Source: Streptococcus gallolyticus (GTDB lineage: Bacteria > Bacillota > Bacilli > Lactobacillales > Streptococcaceae). Taken from it: DNA of 64,000 bases. The position numbers and the translations under genes were made by a program. The notes below the pieces were generated by a model that did no database searches, was not told where the DNA came from, and saw only the letters and a program-made list of their open reading frames with translations. Positions 18,550 to 27,177 of the stretch are shown here, piece after piece. The stretch is taken from assembly GCA_019794795.1 (NCBI GenBank), contig JAIMFC010000006.1, forward strand, positions 62,001 through 126,000, read 5' to 3'. Position 1 is the first letter of the stretch. Every line of letters starts with the position of its first letter.

Positions 18550-20944
18550 GTGCGCTGTTAAGCGTAAAAATGTATCTCCCTCACAGAGGGATATTATTGA
18601 AAGTAAATAATAGGAACAACTAACTAACCTAGCGGGGAAACCCAAAGGGGACAATAGCATGTTAGTAAAGCGGATAAGGAGCGAGTTACAACGCTTTGAT
18701 GTGCCGCAAGTTCCGTAACCTATGGTTAAGGCTAAACTGCTTGAACCTCAATTCTGACTAGGTGCAAAGCATCGCCCATCGGAAAGTAACTGAGACCGAT
18801 GTTACTGTATATTCGTTGTTGTGATTTTGGACGAATAACTTTCTACAGTAAAAGAGCATACGATAAGTATGAATAAAGGAATGAGTGAGGAACCTAAGGG
18901 TTACTAGAACGTACATTTTTAACGAATAGCAGGATTGCCTAAGAGGGGAGACCCTTATGGTAACGGAGTCACCGTAGTAGTCCGAGCAAGGGAAATCCTT
19001 GTACATGGCGAAGGGTGACAGGTAATTTCGATTAGTTAGAAAGGATTAGGTGCGTGGGATGCGTACAGCCAAAACTATTTTAACGGTCATTCATGAACGT
19101 GGAAAACAAGATAAACCACTCGAAAGGGTTTATAAGTTACTATTTAATCGTGAACTCTATCTGATAGCCTATGCAAAGTTATACCCGAATAATGGAGCAA
19201 TGACAAAGGGTGTTACAGAGGAAACGATTGATGGAATGTCTATTCAAAAAATAGATATGATTATTGAACAATTAAGACAAGAAACCTATTACTGGAGACC
19301 AGCTAGGAGAGAGTACATTCCTAAAAAGAATGGAAAACACCGTCCTTTGGGAATACCAGTATGGAGTGATAAACTTCTTCAGGAAGTGATTCGCATGATA
19401 TTAGAAGCCTATTATGAGCCACAATTTAGTGAACATTCTCATGGTTTTAGACCAAAAAGAGGGTGTCATACAGCTTTACAAGAAATTCAGACTTGGAAAG
19501 GGACACGTTGGTTCATAGAAGGAGATATCTCTAGTTATTTTGACAAGATTGACCATGATGTATTAATCACTATGTTGTCTAGACAAATTCAGGATGGTAG
19601 GTTTATTAGGCTTATCAAAAATATGCTTGAGGCAGGATATCTTGATGATTGGAAGTTTCACAAGACTATTAGTGGAACACCGCAAGGTGGAGTTATTAGT
19701 CCTTTATTAGCTAATATCTATTTACATCAATTTGATAAGTGGGTCGGTGAAGAACTGATACCTCAATATACAAGAGGTAAAAAGCAGAAAGCAAACTCAG
19801 CCTATAATCGTTTGAGTAGAAGAATTAAATGCTATCAGGATAAAGGAGATTATAAAAAAGCTCATCAGTTAATTGTTGAGAGAAGAAATCTCCCTTCAGT
19901 TGATACTTATGATACCAGCTATCGGAGATTAAGATATGTTCGGTATGCGGATGACTTTATTCTAGGCTTTACAGGTTCAAAAGCTGAGGCAAAGGCTATA
20001 AAGAAGCAAATTGGAGACTTTTTAAATACTAAGTTATCTTTGGAACTTTCTCAAGAAAAGACTTTGATTACCCATGCGACTGGAGAATCAGCTAAATTTC
20101 TGGGATATGAGATAAAAGCACAACGTGTCAATGATTATATTGATAACAAAGGGAGACGGAGTGCCAATGGTGTTATCGCATTATTTGTACCTGCATCAGT
20201 TATTGAAAGCAAATGCCGCCAATACATGAAAAATGGTAAAGCTATTCATCGAAATAACTTATTGCATGATGATGACTTTAGTATCGTTCAAACTTACCAA
20301 CAAGAATATAGAGGGCTGGTTCAATATTATATATTGGCACAAAATTTGTCATGGTTCTCAAAAGTCTATTGGTATATGGAAACATCACTCCTTAAAACAT
20401 TAGCATTTAAACATAAGTCATCCATTAATAAAATGTTAGCTAAATATAAGACTACCACAACTAGCACGAATGGCCGAACTGTGCCGTGTTTACAGGTAGT
20501 TGTGACTCGAGAAGATAAACCTCCTCTAGTTGCAACGTGGGGTGGCATTTCACTTTCTTATAAAAAGAAAGCTGTAATAGAAGATGCTCCGTATCAAGTT
20601 TATGGTGGACGAACAGAGCTTATCAAGCGATTACTCGCAAATAAGTGTGAGCTATGTGGAAGTGAGGAGAACATAGAGGTACATCATATCAGAAAATTAG
20701 CAGACTTGAACAAACACAATGGGAAATTAGTTCCAAAGTGGAAAGAAATCATGTCAGCAAGATGTCGAAAAACGCTAGTGACTTGTCGGGATTGTCACCA
20801 TGCAATACATAATGGTTCAATAAATACACGTTTATGAAATGAAATTACTGGAGAGCCGGATGATGCGAAAGTATCATGTCCGGTTCGGTGGGGGGATAAT
20901 GGAAAAGGGGTCGCAATGACTACCTCGCTAGTATCCTACCCTAC
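18550..20944 (+). mobile_element. Group II intron with RT/maturase, inside the helicase gene
   Basis: A 2395-bp group II intron. The 5' end is the canonical GTGCG at 18550 and the 3' end is ..CCCTAC at 20944. Domain V is visible around 20850-20890 (GAGCCGGATGATGCGAAAG then a pairing strand ending in CCGGTTC), and domain VI follows. Boundaries were set by the 5' consensus, the terminal AY and restoration of the host reading frame. Bases 18562-19049 hold the structured domains I-III and no gene. Same orientation as the host gene, so splicing can restore the message. Confidence 0.9.
19050..20837 (+). CDS. ltrA: Group II intron reverse transcriptase/maturase with HNH endonuclease
   Basis: A 595-residue intron-encoded protein that helps the intron splice and retrohome. 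GTG 19050 follows AAGGA by a few bases; ATG 19059 is the alternative. RT motifs include IEGDISSYFDKIDH, TPQGGVISPLLANIYL and the catalytic YADD (about residue 298). A maturase X-like region follows, and the C-terminus is an HNH module (CELCGS..VHHI..C..CH, about 530-590). RT, maturase and endonuclease motifs all look intact, so the intron may be mobile. It is an LtrA-type protein in general; its structural class was not determined. Confidence 0.93.
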   Translation: MRGMRTAKTILTVIHERGKQDKPLERVYKLLFNRELYLIAYAKLYPNNGAMTKGVTEETIDGMSIQKIDMIIEQLRQETYYWRPARREYIPKKNGKHRPLGIPVWSDKLLQEVIRMILEAYYEPQFSEHSHGFRPKRGCHTALQEIQTWKGTRWFIEGDISSYFDKIDHDVLITMLSRQIQDGRFIRLIKNMLEAGYLDDWKFHKTISGTPQGGVISPLLANIYLHQFDKWVGEELIPQYTRGKKQKANSAYNRLSRRIKCYQDKGDYKKAHQLIVERRNLPSVDTYDTSYRRLRYVRYADDFILGFTGSKAEAKAIKKQIGDFLNTKLSLELSQEKTLITHATGESAKFLGYEIKAQRVNDYIDNKGRRSANGVIALFVPASVIESKCRQYMKNGKAIHRNNLLHDDDFSIVQTYQQEYRGLVQYYILAQNLSWFSKVYWYMETSLLKTLAFKHKSSINKMLAKYKTTTTSTNGRTVPCLQVVVTREDKPPLVATWGGISLSYKKKAVIEDAPYQVYGGRTELIKRLLANKCELCGSEENIEVHHIRKLADLNKHNGKLVPKWKEIMSARCRKTLVTCRDCHHAIHNGSINTRL

Positions 20945-22318
20945 ACAGGTGAAGCCAGAAAACTAGCTATTGATATGCGGTTGATTGACCCTGCTTATTC
21001 CTTATCGGATAATCAGAAAGTCCTTCAAGTAGTCGATAATGTCGAGCGGATTTACCGTGATGGAGCTGAAGATAAAGCCACTCAGATGATTTTCTCTGAT
21101 ATTGGAACCCCTAAAAGTAAGGAAGATGGCTTTGATGTTTACAATGAACTTAAGAACTTGCTAGTCGATCGAGGGATTCCAAAAGAAGAAATTGCCTTTG
21201 TCCATGATGCAAATGCTGATGAGAAGAAAAACTCTCTGTCACGTAAGGTCAATAGTGGGGAAGTACGGATTCTCATGGCTTCTACGGAAAAAGGTGGAAC
21301 GGGTCTAAACGTCCAATCACGCATGAAAGCTGTCCACCATTTAGATGTTCCATGGCGTCCCTCAGACATTGTCCAGCGAAATGGACGACTAATTCGACAA
21401 GGAAACATGCACCAGGAGGTAGATATTTATCACTATATCACTAAAGGGAGCTTTGACAATTACCTCTGGCAGACGCAGGAGAATAAGCTAAAGTATATCA
21501 CCCAGATAATGACCTCAAAAGATCCTGTGAGATCAGCTGAAGACATTGATGAACAAACCATGACCGCCTCAGACTTTAAGGCCTTGGCAACTGGAAACCC
21601 TTATCTCAAACTCAAAATGGAGTTGGAAAATGAACTGACAGTTTTAGAGAATCAAAAACGAGCCTTTAATCGCTCCAAAGACGAGTATCGCCATACCATT
21701 TCCTATAGTGAGAAGCACCTCCCTATCATGGAAAAACGGTTGAGTCAATATGATAAGGATATTGCCCAATCTTTGGCAACAAAGTCGCAAGATTTTGTCA
21801 TGCGATTTGATAATCAGAAAATGGATAATCGTGCAGAAGCAGGGGACTACCTGCGAAAACTCATTACCTATAACCGCTCAGAGACCAAGGAAGTCAGAAC
21901 ACTTGCCAGCTTTAGAGGATTTGACTTAAAAATGACTACACGAGCTCCTAGTGAGCCCTTGCCAGAGACCGTTTCTTTGATGATTGTAGGTGATAACCAA
22001 TATACGGTCGCCCTTGATTTGAAATCAGACGTTGGAACTATTCAACGGATTAGTAATGCCATTGACCATATCCTGGATGACCAAGAAAAGACAGAAGAGC
22101 TGGTAAAGGATTTAAAAGATAAGCTACGAGTAGCCAAAGTAGAAGTTGAAAAAGTCTTTCCCAAGGAAGAAGATTATCAACTTGTAAAGGCTAAGTATGA
22201 CGTTTTGGCTCCCTTGGTTGAAAAAGAAGCAGAGATTGAAATGATAGATGCAGCTTTGGCCAAGTTTAGTGAAGAGACAACAGCCCAAATGAAGCAACAA
22301 ATAGCACTCGAGATATAA
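20945..22318 (+). CDS. ICE methylase/SNF2-like helicase, exon 2
   Basis: Continuation of the gene beginning at 13099, in frame with exon 1 once 18550-20944 is removed. It carries the C-terminal helicase lobe: STEKGGTGLN (motif V) and QRNGRLIRQGN (motif VI, arginine finger) near residue 1960 of the spliced protein. A long coiled C-terminal part follows (KAEVEKVFPKEEDYQLVK and similar). Without splicing, an internal ATG (20975) could in principle be used, but there is no ribosome site and the fragment would lack the ATP-binding lobe. Confidence 0.85.
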   Translation, partial: TGEARKLAIDMRLIDPAYSLSDNQKVLQVVDNVERIYRDGAEDKATQMIFSDIGTPKSKEDGFDVYNELKNLLVDRGIPKEEIAFVHDANADEKKNSLSRKVNSGEVRILMASTEKGGTGLNVQSRMKAVHHLDVPWRPSDIVQRNGRLIRQGNMHQEVDIYHYITKGSFDNYLWQTQENKLKYITQIMTSKDPVRSAEDIDEQTMTASDFKALATGNPYLKLKMELENELTVLENQKRAFNRSKDEYRHTISYSEKHLPIMEKRLSQYDKDIAQSLATKSQDFVMRFDNQKMDNRAEAGDYLRKLITYNRSETKEVRTLASFRGFDLKMTTRAPSEPLPETVSLMIVGDNQYTVALDLKSDVGTIQRISNAIDHILDDQEKTEELVKDLKDKLRVAKVEVEKVFPKEEDYQLVKAKYDVLAPLVEKEAEIEMIDAALAKFSEETTAQMKQQIALEI

Positions 22319-22326
22319 GAAAAAAG

Positions 22327-22356
22327 GCTGACAAATATTTTTGAACGCGGTAAAAT
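22327..22356 (+). promoter_or_regulatory. Promoter with TTGAACGCGG element, copy 1
   Basis: -35-like CTGACA at 22328-22333 and -10-like TAAAAT at 22351-22356 with a 17-nt spacer that contains TTGAACGCGG. The same arrangement (GCTGAC-N8-TTGAACGCGG-TAAwAT) occurs at 40711-40740 before the serine recombinase. Confidence 0.65.
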
Positions 22357-22388
22357 GAAGTCAAGAAATCACAAAAGGAGAATAGATC

Positions 22389-22688
22389 ATGACCCAAACA
22401 CTAGAAGAAATGCGTTATCAACTTGAAGAATGGTTGGCACAAGGCTATACAAGTCCAGAAGATAGGGCAAACTACCAAACTTTAAAGGAACAGTATGAAG
22501 ATGAAACTCTTGATTATAGCTTTTCAAGGCGTGAAATCACTGGACAGCTGGAACTCATCATCACAAGTCGTGAGAATGATTTTCCAAACTTAGATGAGGT
22601 GACGAAGGCAGAATACCTTGATTTGGTTGCCCAACTTGATGATTTAGATAAGAGACAGGCTGACTATTATCGCAAGCAATTAGCCTAG
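22389..22688 (+). CDS. Small conserved ICE protein, function unknown
   Basis: 99 residues with an AAAAGGAG site upstream. Predicted all-helical, acidic and cytoplasmic (TLEEMRYQLEEWLAQGY at the N-terminus). No family recognised with confidence. First gene after a promoter sharing its operator-like element with the recombinase promoter, and just ahead of the small membrane protein at 22702. Confidence 0.65.
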   Translation: MTQTLEEMRYQLEEWLAQGYTSPEDRANYQTLKEQYEDETLDYSFSRREITGQLELIITSRENDFPNLDEVTKAEYLDLVAQLDDLDKRQADYYRKQLA

Positions 22689-22701
22689 AAAGAGGTGTAA
22701 G

Positions 22702-22992
22702 ATGTTGGAGCAATTTCTACAAAGCCTTCTGATTATTATAGCAATAGGACTGATGTTGCTTGTCCTTTATCAGATTGTGAAAGTTTCAGGTGCTTTATTT
22801 CTTATCGGACTCATAAGTGGATTAGTCTTTATAGAAATCTATGGAATTTACCTCTTCTTTACTGAGAGATACCTTTATACAGAAGATTTAGCAACTAATG
22901 GAGTTTGGAGTTTTACAGGATTTTTTATTGCTTTGAATCTATTTCTCGTTTTAAGCTTTATTATAAAGTGGTGGAGAACTAGAATAGTTTAA
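22702..22992 (+). CDS. Small ICE membrane protein
   Basis: 96 residues, mostly hydrophobic, with about three membrane segments (roughly 5-25, 28-52 and 70-90) and a short basic tail (WWRTRIV). GAGGTG ribosome site. No family assigned. It sits in the conjugation cluster between a small cytoplasmic protein and the TcpC/VirB8-like gene and is followed by a terminator, so a channel-accessory role is plausible but unproven. Confidence 0.65.
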   Translation: MLEQFLQSLLIIIAIGLMLLVLYQIVKVSGALFLIGLISGLVFIEIYGIYLFFTERYLYTEDLATNGVWSFTGFFIALNLFLVLSFIIKWWRTRIV

Positions 22993-22997
22993 CACGG

Positions 22998-23024
22998 AGG
23001 ATTACCGATTGGTAGTCCTTTTTC
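22998..23024 (+). terminator. Terminator after the small membrane protein
   Basis: AGGATTACC / GGTAGTCCT stem with a short loop, followed by TTTTT. It is directly followed by the shared promoter motif, copy 2. Confidence 0.75.
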
Positions 23025-23059
23025 TTGTGATAAATTTTCCAAGATAATCTTGTTATGAT
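23025..23059 (+). promoter_or_regulatory. Shared ICE promoter motif, copy 2
   Basis: TTGTGATAA at 23025-23033, CAAG at 23039-23042 and TATGAT at 23054-23059, with 23 nt between TTGTGA and the -10 hexamer. The -10 is extended (TGT-TATGAT). It also contains the 13-bp palindrome CAAGATAATCTTG. It precedes the TcpC-like gene by about 30 nt. Confidence 0.65.
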
Positions 23060-23087
23060 TTGGCTATCACTAATAAAGGAGTAAGCC

Positions 23088-23726
23088 ATGTTAAATAAAG
23101 TGAAAGCTCGATTTCTGATTGGAGTAGGAGGTTTAATCGCAGTCAGTTTTATGGTCATGATTGGCTATACGATTGGCTCACAATCCGTTTCAAAACAAAC
23201 TGAGCACCAAATACGAGCAGAAGCCAATAAACTTGTGACAAAGGAAAAGCAGGAGGAAAGAGCGACAGTCCTATCAGATGAGCTTGTCAAAGAATTTCTC
23301 ACACAATATTTCACCAAGGTCCAACTAGGAGAAAATAACACTCGTATCAAGCCCTACATGACGGACTCGGCATTTTCAGAAGAGGAAACAAATCAGAATA
23401 AAGCGATTAATCAAGTTTATAAAGATTATATGCTTGACTACCGATTTGAATCAGCCAGTATATTTGTCAATACAGAAAGCAATGTTGCACTTGCGGAAGT
23501 TTCCTATCAAGTGACCTATGTTTCTGATTTGAGTGAGCAACAACAGCGAACTACTCAGACAGAAACCAAGACGGTTATGTTATCCTACTCCAAAGTTTCC
23601 GACAAGCTCCTGGTTAATCAGTTGACCATTTGGAATGGGAAACTGGAGGACATGAAAGAAGCAACAGATGGAGCCAATTCCAGCATACCAACGATCCAAG
23701 GAACTACAACAAGCGAGAACAACTAG
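23088..23726 (+). CDS. TcpC/VirB8-like conjugation protein
   Basis: 212 residues with one N-terminal membrane segment (about 10-30, then GSQSVSKQTE) and an extracellular alpha+beta domain of the size and pattern seen in TcpC/VirB8-type conjugation proteins (an NTF2-like fold). These proteins form part of the trans-envelope channel. Sequence similarity cannot be judged precisely by eye, so the call rests on topology, length and context. Own promoter (23025-23059), AAAGGAG ribosome site and a terminator at 23725. Confidence 0.6.
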   Translation: MLNKVKARFLIGVGGLIAVSFMVMIGYTIGSQSVSKQTEHQIRAEANKLVTKEKQEERATVLSDELVKEFLTQYFTKVQLGENNTRIKPYMTDSAFSEEETNQNKAINQVYKDYMLDYRFESASIFVNTESNVALAEVSYQVTYVSDLSEQQQRTTQTETKTVMLSYSKVSDKLLVNQLTIWNGKLEDMKEATDGANSSIPTIQGTTTSENN

Positions 23727-23751
23727 CAGGAGACAGTCTTCTGCTTTTTTT
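23725..23751 (+). terminator. Terminator after the TcpC-like gene
   Basis: AGCAG-AGAC / GTCT-CTGCT type stem followed by seven T, overlapping the end of the coding region. Confidence 0.75.
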
Positions 23752-23765
23752 GATAGGGAGACAAA

Positions 23766-24842
23766 ATGACACGAATTAAAGCAGTAAAACAAAAGGCCAT
23801 TTTAGATGTGGCGGAAAGTCTGGGTTATTCCTTCAGACGTTTATCAGGACACATTTATGAACACCCAGACCATGATTCCTTTCGGATTTTTGCGGATACC
23901 AATACTTTCAAATGGTTTTCAAGAGATATACAAGGGGATGTGATAGACTTTGTTCAATTAGTAGCAGGCGTTACTTTCAAAGAGGCTGTATCTTATCTTG
24001 AAACTGGGGATTTTGAACAAGCTAAGTTGATAGTAGAAACGTATCAACCGTTTCAATATTATTTGCATGAAGAACCCTTTCAGAAAGCACGTACTTTCTT
24101 GAAAGATGTCCGTAGCCTAAGTGATCAGACTATCAATTCCTTTGGCAGACAAGGATTGCTTGCCGAAGCTACTTATCAAGCGGAGTCAGTTTTAGTGTTT
24201 AAAAGCTATGACCATAATGGTATCTTACAGGCCGCAAGCCTTCAAGGTCTCGTCAAAAATGAAGAAAAACACGATCGAGGTTATCTCAAAAAAATCATGA
24301 AAGGATCTCATGGCCATGTCGGTATTAGTTTCGATATTGGGAATCCTAAGCGACTCATTTTTTGTGAATCAGTTATCGATATGATGAGTTATTATCAGCT
24401 TTACCAAAAGCAATTATCCGATGTTCGCCTGATTTCAATGGAAGGTTTAAAACTTTCTGTGATTGCTTATCAGAACTTGCGTCTAGCAGCAGAGGAACAG
24501 GGGAAATTGGAATTTCTAGATACAGTAAATCCAAGCAGACTTAGTCATTATCTTCAGGCAATACAAGAGACGACTACCTTTTTTCAAACTCATTCAAACG
24601 TCATAACAATGGCTGTTGATAACGATGAAGCAGGAAGAGAATTTTGTCAGAAACTGTCAGATAAAGGACTTCCGATTTTTCAAGATTTACCACCATTGCA
24701 AAGACTTGAAACAAAGTCAGATTGGAATGATATTGTGAAACAGCAGAGTGAACTATCTTTAAGTGATTTTATCCAAACAGCCCAAGCACAAGTCAATAAG
24801 AATCATCCTCCACCTAAACGAGAGCACGCTTTGGAATTGTGA
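23766..24842 (+). CDS. DUF3991/TOPRIM primase-like protein
   Basis: 358 residues. The N-terminal ~90 residues (IYEHPDHDSFRIF..FKWFSRDIQGDVIDFV) resemble the primase-type DUF3991 region with a degenerate zinc-binding element. The rest contains a TOPRIM_2-like domain with FCESVIDMMS and MAVDNDEAGREF as the acidic metal-binding motifs. Such proteins are typical of ICEs and plasmids and probably synthesise or process primers after transfer. Its TGA stop overlaps the shared promoter motif that drives the next operon. Confidence 0.8.
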   Translation: MTRIKAVKQKAILDVAESLGYSFRRLSGHIYEHPDHDSFRIFADTNTFKWFSRDIQGDVIDFVQLVAGVTFKEAVSYLETGDFEQAKLIVETYQPFQYYLHEEPFQKARTFLKDVRSLSDQTINSFGRQGLLAEATYQAESVLVFKSYDHNGILQAASLQGLVKNEEKHDRGYLKKIMKGSHGHVGISFDIGNPKRLIFCESVIDMMSYYQLYQKQLSDVRLISMEGLKLSVIAYQNLRLAAEEQGKLEFLDTVNPSRLSHYLQAIQETTTFFQTHSNVITMAVDNDEAGREFCQKLSDKGLPIFQDLPPLQRLETKSDWNDIVKQQSELSLSDFIQTAQAQVNKNHPPPKREHALEL

Positions 24843-24871
24843 TAACAAAATCAAGTCCGCTATCATAATCT
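24837..24871 (+). promoter_or_regulatory. Shared ICE promoter motif, copy 3
   Basis: TTGTGATAA at 24837-24845, CAAG at 24852-24855 and TAATCT at 24866-24871, again 23 nt after TTGTGA. A 20-bp stretch (24836-24855) is identical to 7232-7251. It drives the small-gene operon starting at 24896. Confidence 0.65.
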
Positions 24872-24895
24872 ATAAAGTGACAAGGAGGACACCCT

Positions 24896-25123
24896 ATGAG
24901 TGTGATTGAACGTCTGGCTGAAAAAGTAGCTAGGCAAGAAGAAAAGGTCTCACGTGAGACGGAGAAATTGGAACACTATCGTGAACAACTACAAACTGTA
25001 ATGTACAGTACCTTTATCAAACGGCAACAATCTAGTCAGTTGTCATTTCATGAAGCACTAGAGCAAGCCTTTGGTAAAGAAACCACACTACACCCAAATT
25101 ACAGAAATGAGGATACAGAATGA
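24896..25123 (+). CDS. Small coiled-coil ICE protein, function unknown
   Basis: 75 residues, strongly charged with an N-terminal heptad-like helix (RLAEKVARQEEKVSRETEKL). AAGGAGG ribosome site 9 nt before ATG. It overlaps the next gene by four bases (ATGA), so the two are co-translated. No family assigned with confidence. Confidence 0.65.
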   Translation: MSVIERLAEKVARQEEKVSRETEKLEHYREQLQTVMYSTFIKRQQSSQLSFHEALEQAFGKETTLHPNYRNEDTE

Positions 25124-25509
25124 GTAAAACATGGAATTTTGATCAGCCACTAGACGATGTGAAACCAACATCGTCCCATGAAGAACGAGCTAAAATCGCA
25201 GCACTTTTTCATAAACAGGATCAAAAACCAATTGAAGAAGTAGATTATGTGGCTGCTTTTGAACAGCAACAAAAGGAGTCAGAATCTAAAGATGTACAAA
25301 CGCTCGCATCAACCGTTAAACAAAATCAGCCGAAGAAGGTAAATATCACAAGTGACTATAAACAACACTTGGCAGATACCATTACACAAAATAACAAGGA
25401 TATTTCAGCCTGTCAAAAGCAAATTGAAGAACTTCATCAATTGATTGATGAAAAGAAAATCCAAAATAAAAAGTTACAGGCTATTTCAGTAGCCATTGAT
25501 GATTTATAA
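25120..25509 (+). CDS. Small ICE protein with C-terminal coiled coil, function unknown
   Basis: 129 residues. The first half is polar and probably flexible (WNFDQPLDDVKPTSSHEE), while the last ~60 residues form a coiled coil (KQIEELHQLIDEKKIQNKK). Starts inside the previous gene's stop. A weak terminator or attenuator follows before the third small gene. Function unknown. Confidence 0.65.
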   Translation: MSKTWNFDQPLDDVKPTSSHEERAKIAALFHKQDQKPIEEVDYVAAFEQQQKESESKDVQTLASTVKQNQPKKVNITSDYKQHLADTITQNNKDISACQKQIEELHQLIDEKKIQNKKLQAISVAIDDL

Positions 25510-25513
25510 ATCA

Positions 25514-25544
25514 GGTAGTCCTATGCGGGCTACCTTTTTACAAT
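25514..25544 (+). terminator. Weak terminator/attenuator
   Basis: GGTAG-CC / GG-CTACC stem followed by TTTTT between two small ICE genes. Some read-through is likely because no promoter is obvious before 25559. Confidence 0.5.
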
Positions 25545-25558
25545 GTAAGGAGAAGATA

Positions 25559-25849
25559 ATGAAATTTTTTCAAAAGGAAACCCAGAATCAGGATAAATTT
25601 AAACGACTGATTCATCGACTATCTGAGATGTCAGATATTGAACTAACCAAAGTATTACAACTCCTAGATGTGGTCTTTGATTCTAGTTTCAAGTCTAGTG
25701 AGAGAGTGGAAATATCTAGGGACATTATAACCGATGAGGAACAAAGTCTTGATAAGTCAATCCAAGAAGCGAAAAATAAACTTAACATGGAACAATTGGA
25801 GAAGCGAATAGAGCAGTTTAAGCAATCGAAGAAACCTAAAAACGGATAA
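25559..25849 (+). CDS. Small ICE protein, function unknown
   Basis: 96 residues from the ATG at 25559, which has AAGGAG upstream; an in-frame earlier start at 25496 would overlap the previous gene and lacks a ribosome site. Charged, helical, no membrane segments (MKFFQKETQNQDKFKRL). The stop codon falls in the left arm of the 14-bp inverted repeat that ends this operon and precedes pezA. Confidence 0.6.
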   Translation: MKFFQKETQNQDKFKRLIHRLSEMSDIELTKVLQLLDVVFDSSFKSSERVEISRDIITDEEQSLDKSIQEAKNKLNMEQLEKRIEQFKQSKKPKNG

Positions 25850-25880
25850 CGCACCATATTTGGTGCGTTATCCGTTTTTT
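25843..25880 (+). terminator. Perfect 14-bp hairpin: terminator, possibly also pezA operator
   Basis: CGGATAACGCACCA / TGGTGCGTTATCCG (25843-25856 and 25861-25874), 4-nt loop, then TTTTTT. It ends the upstream operon. Its right arm covers the -35 position of the pezAT promoter, so a second role as PezA operator is possible but is inference. Confidence 0.8.
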
Positions 25881-25890
25881 ATGGTATAAT
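25862..25890 (+). promoter_or_regulatory. pezAT-SIR2-herA promoter
   Basis: Extended -10 TGGTATAAT (hexamer at 25885-25890); the -35 position falls in the right arm of the preceding palindrome. It is the only convincing promoter before the four-gene defence operon. Confidence 0.65.
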
Positions 25891-25918
25891 GAAAGCAAAT
25901 ATGAGGAGGTCTTTATCT

Positions 25919-26395
25919 ATGATTGGAGACAATATCAAATCACTACGCCGAACACACGATTTAACACAGCCAGAATTTGCGAAAATGGTTGGGATTTCAC
26001 GCAATAGCCTAAGTCGTTATGAAAATGGAACCAGCACTGTTTCAACAGAACTCATTGACCGCATTTGTCAGAAATTTAACGTTTCTTATGTCGATATTGT
26101 AGGGGAGGATAAGATGCTAACACCTGTTGAAGATTACCAACTGACTTTAAGAATAGAAGTGATCAAAGAACGTGGAGCAGCCATATTATCACAGCTTTAT
26201 AGATACCAGGATAGTCAAGATATTGCTTTTGATGATGAATCCAACCCTTGGATTTTGATGAGTGATGATTTGGCTGAATTGATCAATACAAAGATTTACC
26301 TTGTCGATACTTTCGATGAGATTGAGCGTTACAATGGTTATTTAGACGGTATTGAGCGGATGTTAGAGATGGTGCATCATCGGGTGGTGGCTTAA
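25919..26395 (+). CDS. pezA: PezA antitoxin/repressor
   Basis: 158 residues from the ATG at 25919, nine bases after AGGAGG; an earlier in-frame ATG at 25889 lacks a site. The N-terminal XRE helix-turn-helix (QPEFAKMVGISRNSLSRYENG) and C-terminal helical PezT-binding domain, with exactly the usual PezA length, identify the antitoxin of the epsilon-zeta/PezAT family. PezA binds and blocks PezT and represses its own promoter. The stop overlaps the pezT start by one base. Confidence 0.93.
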   Translation: MIGDNIKSLRRTHDLTQPEFAKMVGISRNSLSRYENGTSTVSTELIDRICQKFNVSYVDIVGEDKMLTPVEDYQLTLRIEVIKERGAAILSQLYRYQDSQDIAFDDESNPWILMSDDLAELINTKIYLVDTFDEIERYNGYLDGIERMLEMVHHRVVA

Positions 26396-27177
26396 TGAGG
26401 TTGGAAGAATTTAGTGAAGCTGAGTTTCAGAAGGCTTTACAGCGAACCATTCGGGCTTTAACCCGAGGAAAGACGATTCCAGATCGACCAAAAGCTATCT
26501 TGCTTGGAGGACAAAGCGGGGCAGGTAAGACGACTATTCATCGTATCAAGCAAAAAGAATTTCAAGGTAATATCATTATCATCGATGGTGATAGCTACCG
26601 TTCTCAGCATCCCAACTACTTAGCCCTGCAAGAAAAGTATGGTAAGGACAGCGTGGACTATACCAAGGGATTTGCAGGAAAAATGGTAGAGCATCTGATT
26701 GACGAACTCAGCACGCAGGGTTATCACTTGCTGATTGAGGGAACCTTACGAACTACTCAAGTTCCTCGTCAGACTGCTCAATTATTATCTTCTAAAGGTT
26801 ACCAAGTTTCCTTAGCAGTGATTGGCACCAAACCAGAATTGTCATATCTCAGCACCTTAATTCGTTACGAGGAACTTTATGCCATAGATCCGACTCAGGC
26901 TAGAGCAACACCAAAAGAACACCATGATGGGATTGTAGAGAACTTGGTTGATAACCTAAAGGAGTTAGAAAGTGATAAACTCTTTGACCGCATTCAAATT
27001 TATCAAAGAGATAGGAGTTGTATCTACGATTCTGAAACAGATGAAGGTTCCGCAGCAGAAGTGTTACAAGACTGCCTCTTCGGAAAATGGAGTAAAGTTG
27101 AGGAAGGGATGTTGCAAATAGAGAAAGATAGATTAAAAAGGCTATATAAAGTTAAGGAGAATGGAAATAGTTTATGA
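26395..27177 (+). CDS. pezT: PezT zeta-type toxin kinase
   Basis: 260 residues of the zeta toxin family, which phosphorylates UDP-activated amino sugars and so blocks peptidoglycan synthesis. Walker A is GGQSGAGKTT (about residues 38-47). IIIDGDSYR holds the catalytic Asp and substrate region, and LIEGTLRT is also typical. Length and motifs are intact, so the toxin is probably functional. It overlaps both pezA (1 bp) and the SIR2 gene (4 bp, ATGA), making the SIR2-HerA pair part of the same translational unit. Confidence 0.93.
   Translation: MRLEEFSEAEFQKALQRTIRALTRGKTIPDRPKAILLGGQSGAGKTTIHRIKQKEFQGNIIIIDGDSYRSQHPNYLALQEKYGKDSVDYTKGFAGKMVEHLIDELSTQGYHLLIEGTLRTTQVPRQTAQLLSSKGYQVSLAVIGTKPELSYLSTLIRYEELYAIDPTQARATPKEHHDGIVENLVDNLKELESDKLFDRIQIYQRDRSCIYDSETDEGSAAEVLQDCLFGKWSKVEEGMLQIEKDRLKRLYKVKENGNSL

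Noticed and set aside
20975..22318. Treating the helicase C-terminal part as an independent gene.
   Set aside because: The frame continues upstream to 20945 and joins exon 1 exactly once the intron is removed; no ribosome site near 20975.
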